DNA of 64,000 nucleotides from CBFDBF01 sp050287965 (GTDB lineage Bacteria > Pseudomonadota > Gammaproteobacteria > Chromatiales > Chromatiaceae). Under the pieces are notes generated by a model. The model worked only from the letters and a program-made list of their open reading frames with translations. It had not been told where the DNA came from and did not search any database. The position numbers and the translations under genes are program-made. The number at the start of each line of letters is the position of its first letter. Positions within the stretch are counted from its first letter, which is position 1. Of this stretch, positions 55,783-63,543 are shown one piece after another. The stretch lies in assembly GCA_050287965.1 (NCBI GenBank), contig JBNKCX010000043.1:9033-73032 (forward strand), given 5' to 3'.

Positions 55783-57528
55783 CTAGCGCGTCGTCTTCTT
55801 ATTCACCTTTTGCTTCTTCGACTTTCCGGTGCCGGAAGTTTTTTCCTTGGGCCTCTTCGGTCTTTCAGTCTTCTCCGTCTCCCCCAAACGACTGATATTC
55901 AGCTGCCGCCCGCAGACCCAGACTCGCTTCAGGTGTTTGTAGATATCCTTCGGCATCCCCTCGGGCAGGTCGATGGTACTGTAGGTGTCGAACAGTTTGA
56001 TGTGGCCGATGTATTGACTCTCAATGCCGGCCTCATTGGCGATGGCGCCGACGATATGCTTCGCCTCCACGCCGTGCTCCCGGCCCACCTCAATGCGGTA
56101 GGGGTCCATGGGGATTTCGTCCTGCTTACGGTTCCGCGCCCGCTTCGGCGTACGCTCTGACGATTCCGCCGATTCACGCGACTCCTTTCGCGACTTGCCG
56201 CTTTCGTGCTCTTCGATCTGCAGCGGCTGCCCCTTCTGTAAAAGATAAGCAAGAGCGGCGGCGATCTCGCTCATACCTACGTTGTGCTCGCTCTGGAAAC
56301 CATCGATCAGCGCTTCGAAAAATCCCAGATCCTGAGTCTCAAGAGTTTCGCTGATCAATCCTTTAAAACGATCCACCCGACGACCCGTAATCTGTTCGCG
56401 GGACGGCAGTTGCATCGGGGTAATGGTCTGGCGTGTGGCCCGTTCTATGGCGTGCAACATCCGCTTTTCCCGTGGCGCGACGAAGAGAATCGCCTCGCCC
56501 TTGCGCCCGGCCCGGCCCGTGCGGCCGATGCGGTGGACATAGGATTCGGTATCGTTGGGGATGTCGTAGTTGATCACATGACTGATCCGTTCCACATCCA
56601 GGCCGCGTGCCGCCACGTCGGTGGCCACCACCAGATCGAGCGCGCCCTTTTTCAACCGCTCGACGGTCTTCTCTCGTGCCTGCTGATTCATGTCGCCGTT
56701 CAGCGCGGCGCTGGCATAGCCCCGCGCCTCCAGCTTCTCCGCCAGTTCCGTGGTGGCGCTTTTAGTGCGCACGAAGATGATACCCGCCTCGAACGGCTCC
56801 GCTTCCAGGATGCGGGTCAACGCATCCAGTTTGTGCAGACCGCTGACCTGCCAGAAGCGCTGATTGATGGTCTCCACGGTGGAGGTCCTGGTCTTGATCT
56901 TCACCTCCACGGGATCGCGCAGATGTCGCCTGGCCACGCGGGCGATGGCGGGCGGCATGGTGGCGGAGAAAAGCGCCACCTGCCGCTGTTGCGGCGTCTG
57001 CTCCAGAATCCACTCCACATCCTCGATAAAACCCATGCGCAGCATCTCGTCCGCCTCATCCAGCACTACCGACTTCAGACTGTCGAGCCGCAGGGTGTTG
57101 CGCCGCAGGTGATCCATCACCCGCCCCGGGGTACCCACAACCACATGCACCCCGCGCTGCAATTGGCGCAGCTGGATGCTCATGCTCTGGCCGCCATAGA
57201 TGGGCAGGATATGGAATCCGCGCAGATGGCGGGCATAAGTCTGAATCGCCTCGGCCACCTGAATCGCCAGCTCCCGGGTCGGAGTCAACACCAGCAGTTG
57301 AGGCTGACGTACCGAAATGTCCAGGCGACTGAGCAGAGGCAGGGCGAACGCAGCGGTCTTGCCCGTGCCTGTCTGCGCCTGCCCGAGCAGATCGCGGCCG
57401 TCCAGCAAAACAGGGATGCTCTCCGCCTGAATGGGAGAGGGGGCCTCGTAGCCCACATCTTCGATGGATCGAAGAATAAGCGGCGCAAGCGCCAGCTGCG
57501 CAAAAGAGGAAACGGATTCTGTGGTCAT
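55783..57528 (-). CDS. deaD: DEAD-box ATP-dependent RNA helicase DeaD/CsdA
   Basis: Unwinds RNA during ribosome assembly and mRNA decay, mainly in the cold. It is 581 residues. The Q motif is near 30, AQTGTGKT at 51-58, DEADEM near 157, then SATMP and HRIGRTGRAGRKG. A DbpA-type RNA-binding domain lies at about 475-555 and the tail is Lys-rich and basic. Length and the DbpA-like domain match DeaD. yaiI follows directly. Confidence 0.94.
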   Translation of the reverse strand: MTTESVSSFAQLALAPLILRSIEDVGYEAPSPIQAESIPVLLDGRDLLGQAQTGTGKTAAFALPLLSRLDISVRQPQLLVLTPTRELAIQVAEAIQTYARHLRGFHILPIYGGQSMSIQLRQLQRGVHVVVGTPGRVMDHLRRNTLRLDSLKSVVLDEADEMLRMGFIEDVEWILEQTPQQRQVALFSATMPPAIARVARRHLRDPVEVKIKTRTSTVETINQRFWQVSGLHKLDALTRILEAEPFEAGIIFVRTKSATTELAEKLEARGYASAALNGDMNQQAREKTVERLKKGALDLVVATDVAARGLDVERISHVINYDIPNDTESYVHRIGRTGRAGRKGEAILFVAPREKRMLHAIERATRQTITPMQLPSREQITGRRVDRFKGLISETLETQDLGFFEALIDGFQSEHNVGMSEIAAALAYLLQKGQPLQIEEHESGKSRKESRESAESSERTPKRARNRKQDEIPMDPYRIEVGREHGVEAKHIVGAIANEAGIESQYIGHIKLFDTYSTIDLPEGMPKDIYKHLKRVWVCGRQLNISRLGETEKTERPKRPKEKTSGTGKSKKQKVNKKTTR

Positions 57529-57655
57529 GAAATGCCTGCGGGGTGATGCGCGCCGGACTCGCGGTCGATTCCGGCGGGAACTAGGAAATGAACGCGTATT
57601 TTACGCTATTAAGGAGGGCGGAAATAGGCCTCATTTGCAAAAATGTCGTCTCTGG

Positions 57656-57678
57656 CCGGAGGGTATCCACCCCTCCGG
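57656..57678 (-). terminator. Hairpin downstream of the lipoprotein gene at 57.7 kb
   Basis: CCGGAGGG and CCCTCCGG form an eight-pair stem with a short loop, 14 bp after the stop of the minus-strand lipoprotein gene. A run of five T residues follows only after about 12 bases, so termination is possible but not certain. Confidence 0.4.
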
Positions 57679-57691
57679 GTCCGGCATTTTA

Positions 57692-58585
57692 TCACCGCGT
57701 CTTTAATCCGGCTTTTTCGAAGGACTTTCCTTCCTGCATCGACAGCTCAGCGCGACTCAGGGTGATCAATCCTTCATCTAGCAATTGTGTCAGCACTTCC
57801 TTGTCCACCGCCCAGATAATGGCCGTCTGATCGCCGGTGGGCAACATCACAAAACGTTCAGGGGTATTTTGATCCACGGCAATACGGTTAAGCAGCACCA
57901 GGACCGCGTCGACGTCGTACCAGTCCCCGTAGTTCTTCGCCTCCTGCCGGTAGCTCTTGCCCCGAAACTCCGCGTTCAACAGATAGGGCTCGTTCTCGGC
58001 CTCGTAGTCCGCCGGAGGTGTTTCGCTGAAACGGGCATCCTTTAGGCCGCTCAAGGCGGCCACCGCCGCCAGCAAATAATCATGTTCGTTGGGAAACATA
58101 CCGGTCTCCACATCAAACCCGTAGATATTCCCCAGCTCACCGAGGTAATCCGCGGCGGTCAAGGCCTCGTCAAGCGCGCTGTATTCGCTGTCCGGGGGAT
58201 TGGGCAGTAAAGAGAGATCGGAAAGATGGCGCTTGAGACTGCCGGCCTCCGGATATCCGGTCAGTGCCGCCAGCAGCGGCTTGAGTTGCGAATACCCGAT
58301 CTCTTCCTTGATCTTCCAACCGAACAGCACCTTCGCCTCTTCCACGGCCGCCGGGCGATCACGCAACGCCTTTTCGCGCAGACAATACTCCACATCCGCG
58401 GTGTGCGAGCCCTTCGCCAGGCTGTTTCTCCAGCCCACACAGGAACCCTCTTTAGGTGCAGCATCGCCCGATTCCGCCGGCGCCACGCTCATAGACCCAT
58501 TCAGATTTTCCGTCGAGTCACCACAACCCGTAACGAGCAACATCGTGACTACACACAGCCCGGCAAGCGTTTTTATTCGCCTCAT
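57692..58585 (-). CDS. Hypothetical lipoprotein
   Basis: A 297-residue lipoprotein of unknown function. The signal peptide ends in the lipobox VTGC, so Cys21 should be lipidated; the following GDSTENLNGS carries no inner-membrane retention Asp at +2 (Gly is there). The mature part is acidic and mostly soluble, with WDVD-free globular sequence such as GYSQLKPLLAALTGYPEAGSL (region near 100-120) and YGDWYDVDAVLVLLNRIAVD. I do not recognise a domain. It is the last of a run of envelope-directed genes on this strand. Confidence 0.7.
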   Translation of the reverse strand: MRRIKTLAGLCVVTMLLVTGCGDSTENLNGSMSVAPAESGDAAPKEGSCVGWRNSLAKGSHTADVEYCLREKALRDRPAAVEEAKVLFGWKIKEEIGYSQLKPLLAALTGYPEAGSLKRHLSDLSLLPNPPDSEYSALDEALTAADYLGELGNIYGFDVETGMFPNEHDYLLAAVAALSGLKDARFSETPPADYEAENEPYLLNAEFRGKSYRQEAKNYGDWYDVDAVLVLLNRIAVDQNTPERFVMLPTGDQTAIIWAVDKEVLTQLLDEGLITLSRAELSMQEGKSFEKAGLKTR

Positions 58586-58637
58586 ATCGAATTCCTAATC
58601 CAGAAACAGATCTCACTCGCCAGTCACTGCAGTCCGA

Positions 58638-59117
58638 TCAATCAGCCGCATCCGGATCAAGCTCATGGTAATTTGTAGGCGTACAATCGTGATCCCCTCC
58701 AAGATCAGCCCCTTTCGTCCTGAAGCCTTCAAACTGCGCGACAATGTCCTCTCTGGCCGGAAGAATCAAATAATTCCTATAGGTATAGTAGATCCCGGAT
58801 TTCGATTGGCAAAAACTGACGATGTAATCCTGTTGTACGGTCTCAAGGAGGCCTTTCAGACCCAACACGTCCAGATTTAGTCGGATATCTATTTCGTCGT
58901 TCCTGTTCAGGTCTCCATAATAGACATCAACTATTTTCAGCCTGGCATGATAAAGCTGGAATCCGCTCCATCCGGGATACTCCTCACCCTTCTTCAGCTC
59001 CATGTTTCTGACAAGGGCGGAGAACGGAGAATCAATAAAGTTCGTCTCAGCAAATAACGCATCCGCCGGCGAGGAAACGCTAAACAGGATTAGAAGCGCA
59101 AAAGTCGCTAATTTCAT
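58638..59117 (-). CDS. Hypothetical exported protein
   Basis: A 159-residue protein with a signal peptide of about 20 residues (KLATFALLILFSVSSPADA). The mature part contains ARLKIVDVYYGDLNRNDEIDI and YIVSFCQSKSGIYY and ends in an acidic, Asp-rich tail. Two Cys residues, one near 104 and one near 147, might form a disulfide. No family is recognised. It lies between two other exported proteins on the same strand with spacings of about 35-50 bp, so a joint transcript is likely. Confidence 0.65.
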   Translation of the reverse strand: MKLATFALLILFSVSSPADALFAETNFIDSPFSALVRNMELKKGEEYPGWSGFQLYHARLKIVDVYYGDLNRNDEIDIRLNLDVLGLKGLLETVQQDYIVSFCQSKSGIYYTYRNYLILPAREDIVAQFEGFRTKGADLGGDHDCTPTNYHELDPDAAD

Positions 59118-59152
59118 GTTTACCCCCTAGACGAAATCAGAATGATCTCCCG

Positions 59153-59572
59153 CTACCTCTGACACTCGGTAGAGGCCGAAGCTTCGACGCTCAGAACTAC
59201 GTCGCTACCCTCAGGCAACACGGCCGGGTTGGAAGGGGGATTAAACGAGGGGAGAACGACCAGGGCCGCGTAGCGATACCCCAGATGGGTCCAATTGCTC
59301 CAGTTACCCTCGGAGTCGATTTTTGTGAACGGATCACTCTCAAGGGGCTGCACATACCAACGATCCGTATGCGCATATACCACCACTTTGTATGTTTCAG
59401 GGTCTTCCAGGCCATCCACGCGGCCGGAAATATTTCCCTGAGAATCCGAACCCGCGCCGCATGGCGGCACGCCGGTAAACTCGAGCCTCTTGTCGGAATC
59501 GGCGTATAACGCTGCCGATACCGACAGCAACACAATCAGAACCGCGGAAACAGATATCGAGATCCTTGTCAT
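59153..59572 (-). CDS. Hypothetical exported protein with YAHTDRWYVQP module
   Basis: A 139-residue protein with an N-terminal signal peptide (about 1-24, ending ALYA). The mature part is almost entirely one beta-rich module of ~75 residues: ISGRVDGLEDP, YKVVVYAHTDRWYVQP, then GNWSNWTHLG, YAALVVLPSF and PP. The next gene upstream carries the same module. It could be an adhesion- or sugar-binding-like domain, but this is a guess from the beta-strand pattern. Two Cys residues lie near the ends of the mature protein. Confidence 0.68.
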   Translation of the reverse strand: MTRISISVSAVLIVLLSVSAALYADSDKRLEFTGVPPCGAGSDSQGNISGRVDGLEDPETYKVVVYAHTDRWYVQPLESDPFTKIDSEGNWSNWTHLGYRYAALVVLPSFNPPSNPAVLPEGSDVVLSVEASASTECQR

Positions 59573-59589
59573 GTGGTATTCTCCTGAGA

Positions 59590-60141
59590 TTAAGGGTTAA
59601 CAGCAGCCCCCGTTCTAGCGAAGGCTACGACATCTTCACCTCCCGGGACGGCGCTCGCGCTTTCCGGGGGGACAAAAGACGGCGCCACAAGCAGCGCCGC
59701 ATACTCCGAACCCAAATGTGTGGTGCTTTCCCAACTGCCATCGTTGCCGATCAGGATAAGCGGCTCTTCGCTGGTGGGTTGAACATACCAGCGGTCGGTA
59801 TGCGCATAGAGCGCAACGCGATACTTCATGGGATCGCTCAATCCGACGACGCGTCCCGCGATAACGCCTCTCGAATCACCTCCTGATCCACGTGACGGCA
59901 CAACTATGATGACTATAGTTGCAGGCATGGATCGCTCTTCCAGTGATCCTCTCTGAGTTTCGCCGCCGGCCTCAACTATTTCCGCGCCAGGTTGTGGCGC
60001 TGCCCGCGTCTCCGGGTTCATTGGAACGTCGGGTTTATTAATAAATGCAACCAGCAACGCTATAACGCCACCCCCTCCGACCAGGGGCACAATCACATAC
60101 CGCAGCCACCATTTGACTCCTTTTTCCATCTCAGACATCAA
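59590..60141 (-). CDS. Hypothetical membrane-anchored protein with YAHTDRWYVQP module
   Basis: A 183-residue protein with one transmembrane helix at about 14-33 and a Pro/Glu-rich linker (about 36-75). The C-terminal module (about 85-162) is paralogous to the exported protein downstream: IAGRVVGLSDP, YRVALYAHTDRWYVQP, GSWESTTHLG, YAALLVAPSF, PP. No signal cleavage is evident, so the module should face the periplasm from an N-terminal anchor. The two genes are 17 bp apart. Function unknown. Confidence 0.68.
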   Translation of the reverse strand: MMSEMEKGVKWWLRYVIVPLVGGGGVIALLVAFINKPDVPMNPETRAAPQPGAEIVEAGGETQRGSLEERSMPATIVIIVVPSRGSGGDSRGVIAGRVVGLSDPMKYRVALYAHTDRWYVQPTSEEPLILIGNDGSWESTTHLGSEYAALLVAPSFVPPESASAVPGGEDVVAFARTGAAVNP

Positions 60142-60226
60142 AAGCTCCGTCCAATCCGTGAATCGATCCAGGCCGGATAAAAGCTTTATATCGAATAAAC
60201 CTTATCCGGCATGTGTTCCTGCCACG

Positions 60227-60385
60227 TCAATCGCCTTTAAAAAAGAAAACCACGCCAACAACCAGAATAACCAGCGGCATACCGATGGCGACAAAGCCCT
60301 GCGCTTCAAAATGCTTGAAATTCATCGCCAGCCAGGCGCCCCCGACTATCATTCCAACAAGCCCGCTTAATCTTTTCCCGCCCAT
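60227..60385 (-). CDS. Small two-helix membrane protein (52 residues)
   Basis: This short gene runs from ATG (complement of 60383-60385) to TGA (complement of 60227-60229). The product starts MGGKRLSGLVGMIVGG and ends VVFFFKGD. Two hydrophobic segments, about 7-21 and 31-48, flank the short polar stretch NFKHFEAQG. AGGGG lies seven bases before the ATG. It fills the gap between two other envelope genes on the same strand and shares their orientation. Family not recognised. Confidence 0.6.
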   Translation of the reverse strand: MGGKRLSGLVGMIVGGAWLAMNFKHFEAQGFVAIGMPLVILVVGVVFFFKGD

Positions 60386-60456
60386 ATTCAATCCCCTTAT
60401 CGAAAATACAACCGGAACTTATTGTTCCCTCATTTACTCCTGCGCCCAATTACCTG

Positions 60457-60777
60457 CTATTCAGGATCATACTCAAAATAGGGCTGGCCATCCTCGTCGA
60501 CGATGCAGGTATAAACACCCTTCAGATAGTTTTCAAGAAACTCATCCTCTTCTGCGGTGCTGGCCTCCATATAGGCCTCCCACTCTTTTTCATATTTCTT
60601 GTGACAGGAATCGAATTGGGCTTCGACCGCAGCCAGACACTCCTTATCTTCTTCACCACAAACCTCTTTCAATCCGATTTTGACGAATTCCGCACTCGCC
60701 CTGTTTAACCATTGATCACATCCCGATAAAGACGTAGCAAGCAAAATCAAGAATATCAGTCTGACAAGAGTATGCAT
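60457..60777 (-). CDS. Small hypothetical lipoprotein
   Basis: A 106-residue lipoprotein: the signal peptide LVRLIFLILLATSLSGC ends in lipobox LSGC, with Cys20 as lipid site and Asp at +2, a residue that favours inner-membrane retention. The mature part is helical and acidic, with Cys residues in EVCGEEDKECLAAVEAQFDSCHKKY and in YTCIVDEDG (five Cys in all, including the lipid one). The four mature Cys could form disulfides. Function unknown. Confidence 0.7.
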   Translation of the reverse strand: MHTLVRLIFLILLATSLSGCDQWLNRASAEFVKIGLKEVCGEEDKECLAAVEAQFDSCHKKYEKEWEAYMEASTAEEDEFLENYLKGVYTCIVDEDGQPYFEYDPE

Positions 60778-60918
60778 TTAACCACCTCATGAAACATTAT
60801 TAATGGAGATCAGGACCGGACATATATTTAGCGATTTAAAAACCCGAACAGCCCTCCATACCGCCCCAGGCCGCGAAAGCCCCCCGGTTATCCAGCCGTT
60901 ATCTCCGACCCGTTGCTA

Positions 60919-61101
60919 TTATTGATACTTTCCAAAATCGTATCTGGCTGCCAACTCTTCCTTCTCCTGCGCCGGAAGCGAAGTGAAATATCCCTTCCAG
61001 CCCGGGCAGATATTTATGTGCCAACGCCAGATACGCCCCACAAATGATTTCGGATTGCCGTCGTATTTCGCCCGCAGTTTACAGTTGGCACAGTTAGACA
61101 T
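60919..61101 (-). CDS. Small Cys-containing hypothetical protein
   Basis: A 60-residue soluble protein. Cys4 and Cys7 in SNCANCKLR and Cys32 in NICPGWKGY are potential metal ligands; the centre GRIWRWHIN is Trp-rich. The ATG at 61101 has AAGGA about eight bases upstream; the frame extends 13 codons further, to 61140, without a better site. It looks like a compact conserved domain, but I cannot name a family. It starts the run of minus-strand small genes. Confidence 0.62.
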   Translation of the reverse strand: MSNCANCKLRAKYDGNPKSFVGRIWRWHINICPGWKGYFTSLPAQEKEELAARYDFGKYQ

Positions 61102-61370
61102 AGTCGTATTCCTTTTCCTGCTGACCAGGGCAAAAAACAAATAGATGGATAATCCGTGCTTTTTGCGTTCACCCCGAACATAAAGTTCGCGGCGAGAGAT
61201 GGACGACCGCAGTGCAACCTGCCAGCGGATATTCCTTCCATCAGGCTGATAACTTAGCAGATTACCCCTATTTTTTACCAGTGATTAGCGAAATCGGTTA
61301 CTTCGCCACGAAACGTTACTCACCTAAACGCGCGTCGCGATGTGGTGGTATCAATCATAAACCGCGCCCA

Positions 61371-61397
61371 CAAAAAAGCCCCGCCGAAGCGGGGCTC
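61371..61397 (-). terminator. Rho-independent terminator of groES-groEL
   Basis: AGCCCCGC (61377-61384) pairs with GCGGGGCT (61389-61396) around a CGAA/TTCG tetraloop. On the minus strand the stem is followed by six T residues. It is about 28 bp after the groEL stop. Confidence 0.92.
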
Positions 61398-61424
61398 TGT
61401 TTTCAGGCTTGAGGCCGGGGGTGA

Positions 61425-63071
61425 TTACATCATGCCACCCATGCCGCCCATACCACCCATTCCGCCCATATCCGGCATGCCGGCGCCTTCATCCTTCGGC
61501 TCCTCCGCCACCATCGCTTCGGTGGTGATCATGAGGCCGGCCACGGAGGCTGCGTTCTGCAGCGCGGTGCGGGTCACCTTGGTTGGATCCAGGATACCCA
61601 TGGCGATCATGTCACCATACTCGCCGGTGCCGGCGTTGTATCCCAGGTTACCTTTACCCTCTTCCACCTTGTTAACGATGACCGACGGCTCTTCACCGGC
61701 GTTGGCGACGATCTGGCGCAGGGGCTCTTCCATGGCGCGGCAGGCCAGGCCGATACCCACATTCTGGTCGTGGTTGTCGCCTTTCAGGTCCTTGATCGCC
61801 TGCAGGGCACGGATCAGGGCCACGCCGCCGCCGGGGACCACACCCTCTTCCACCGCAGCACGAGTCGCGTGCAGGGCGTCTTCGACGCGGGCCTTCTTCT
61901 CTTTCATCTCCACCTCGGTGGCGGCACCCACCTTGATCACGGCCACACCGCCGGCCAGCTTGGCCACGCGTTCCTGCAGCTTTTCACGATCGTAGTCGGA
62001 GGAGGTCTCTTCGATCTGGGCACGGATCTGATCCACGCGGGCCTTGATATCGGCCTCGGCACCGGCGCCGTCGATGATGGTGGTCTCTTCCTTGGTAATC
62101 TGGACCTTCTTGGCGGTACCCAGCTCGTTGATGCCGGCCTTCTCCAGAGAAAGCCCGACCTCTTCGGAGATCACCACGCCACCGGTGAGGATGGCGATAT
62201 CCTGCAGCATGGCCTTGCGACGGTCACCGAAACCGGGGGCCTTGACGGCACAAACCTTGACGATACCGCGAATATTGTTCACCACCAGGGTGGCCAGGGC
62301 CTCGCCCTCCACATCTTCACAGATGATCAGCAACGGCTTGCCGGACTTGGCCACACCCTCGAGTACCGGCAGCAGATCACGAATGTTGGAGATCTTTTTG
62401 TCGTGCAGCAGGATGTAGGGGTCCTCCAGCTCAGCGGACATGTTCTGCTGATTGTTTACAAAGTAAGGAGAAAGGTAGCCGCGGTCGAACTGCATGCCTT
62501 CCACCACGTCCAGTTCGTTCTGCAGGGTGGAACCCTCTTCCACGGTGATGACCCCCTCCTTGCCCACCTTCTGCATCGCCTCGGCGATGATGTTACCGAT
62601 GGACTCGTCGGAGTTGGCGGAGATGGTACCCACCTGGGCGATCTCCTTGTCTTCCGAGCAGGGCTTGGAGAGCTTCTGCAGCTCGTCCACGGCGGCCATG
62701 ACCGCCTTATCCACACCGCGCTTCAGGTCCATGGGGTTCATGCCGGCGGCAACCGCCTTCAGCCCCTCACGCACCATGGCCTGAGCCAGCACGGTAGCGG
62801 TGGTGGTGCCGTCGCCGGCGATGTCGGAGGTCTGAGAAGCCACCTCTTTCACCATCTGGGCGCCCATGTTCTCGAACTTGTCGGAGAGTTCAATCTCTTT
62901 GGCCACAGAGACGCCGTCCTTGGTGACGGTGGGGGCGCCGAAGGACTTCTCCAGCACCACGTTACGGCCCTTGGGACCGAGGGTCACCTTTACGGCATCG
63001 GCCAGAATGTTGACGCCCTTCATCATGCGGGTACGGGCGGCATCGCCAAATTTCACTTCTTTCGCAGTCAT
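61425..63071 (-). CDS. groEL: 60-kDa chaperonin GroEL
   Basis: Forms the double-ring ATP-dependent folding chamber that works with GroES. It is 548 residues, the usual length. KEVKFGDAARTRMMKGVNILADAVKVTLGPKGRNVVLEK (residues 4-42 region), the ATP-binding DGTTTATVLAQ near 87-97, and the C-terminal GGM repeats are present. AGGA lies upstream of the ATG. It is cotranscribed with groES, 67 bp upstream, under the CIRCE operator. Confidence 0.99.
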   Translation of the reverse strand: MTAKEVKFGDAARTRMMKGVNILADAVKVTLGPKGRNVVLEKSFGAPTVTKDGVSVAKEIELSDKFENMGAQMVKEVASQTSDIAGDGTTTATVLAQAMVREGLKAVAAGMNPMDLKRGVDKAVMAAVDELQKLSKPCSEDKEIAQVGTISANSDESIGNIIAEAMQKVGKEGVITVEEGSTLQNELDVVEGMQFDRGYLSPYFVNNQQNMSAELEDPYILLHDKKISNIRDLLPVLEGVAKSGKPLLIICEDVEGEALATLVVNNIRGIVKVCAVKAPGFGDRRKAMLQDIAILTGGVVISEEVGLSLEKAGINELGTAKKVQITKEETTIIDGAGAEADIKARVDQIRAQIEETSSDYDREKLQERVAKLAGGVAVIKVGAATEVEMKEKKARVEDALHATRAAVEEGVVPGGGVALIRALQAIKDLKGDNHDQNVGIGLACRAMEEPLRQIVANAGEEPSVIVNKVEEGKGNLGYNAGTGEYGDMIAMGILDPTKVTRTALQNAASVAGLMITTEAMVAEEPKDEGAGMPDMGGMGGMGGMGGMM

Positions 63072-63138
63072 TGCGTTAGTCCTCGAAAATCAAAAATTCG
63101 TCTGTTTATTAAGAATCTGGGAGCGGCGTGAAGCCTGA

Positions 63139-63429
63139 TCAGCCTTCGATCACGCCCATGATGTCCTCTTCGCGCATCACCAGCACCTCGTTACCGGCGA
63201 CCTTCACCTCGGTGCCCGAGTACTTGCCGAACAGGACCTTGTCGCCGACCTTGACATCCATGGGACGGACATCGCCGTTCTCCAGGATCTTGCCCTTGCC
63301 GACAGCCAGCACCTCACCCTGAACCGGCTTTTCGGCAGCGGAATCGGGGATCACGATCCCGCCGGGGCTGGTGCGCTCTTCTTCCATACGACGAACGATA
63401 ACGCGATCGTGCAGCGGACGAATATTCAT
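63139..63429 (-). CDS. groES: 10-kDa co-chaperonin GroES
   Basis: The lid of the GroEL chamber. It is 96 residues: MNIRPLHDRVIVRR at the N-terminus, the mobile loop EERTSPGGIVIPDSAAEKP (residues 17-35), and the conserved end EVLVMREEDIMGVIE. AGGAGA precedes the ATG by about seven bases. It is the first gene of the groESL operon. Confidence 0.99.
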   Translation of the reverse strand: MNIRPLHDRVIVRRMEEERTSPGGIVIPDSAAEKPVQGEVLAVGKGKILENGDVRPMDVKVGDKVLFGKYSGTEVKVAGNEVLVMREEDIMGVIEG

Positions 63430-63489
63430 CTACTGAGTTCTCCTGAATTGAATTTAAACCAATGATTTTCTTATGGGCGGGGGCGGCTG

Positions 63490-63516
63490 TTAGCACTCCC
63501 CCTTAGTGAGTGCTAA
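63490..63516. promoter_or_regulatory. CIRCE operator (HrcA-binding site)
   Basis: The 9-9-9 palindrome TTAGCACTC (63490-63498), nine spacer bases, GAGTGCTAA (63508-63516) is an exact CIRCE. Its right end overlaps the -10 box of the groES promoter, as expected for repression by HrcA at normal temperature. hrcA itself is not in the window. Confidence 0.97.
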
Positions 63517-63543
63517 TAATAGGGGCAAAGTTTCCATAGTCAA
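63516..63543 (-). promoter_or_regulatory. Sigma-70-type promoter of groESL
   Basis: On the minus strand TTGACT (complement of 63538-63543) and TATTAT (complement of 63516-63521) are 16 bases apart. Both are close to consensus. The -10 box touches CIRCE. No sigma-32 type promoter stands out. Confidence 0.85.

Noticed and set aside
56284..57546. 420-codon plus-strand frame
   Set aside because: Antisense to deaD; His- and Gln-rich composition without domain features.
61770..63131. 453-codon open frame on the plus strand
   Set aside because: It is antisense to groEL, which is certain. Its low-complexity Leu/Gly/His/Asp content is the mirror of GroEL codons.
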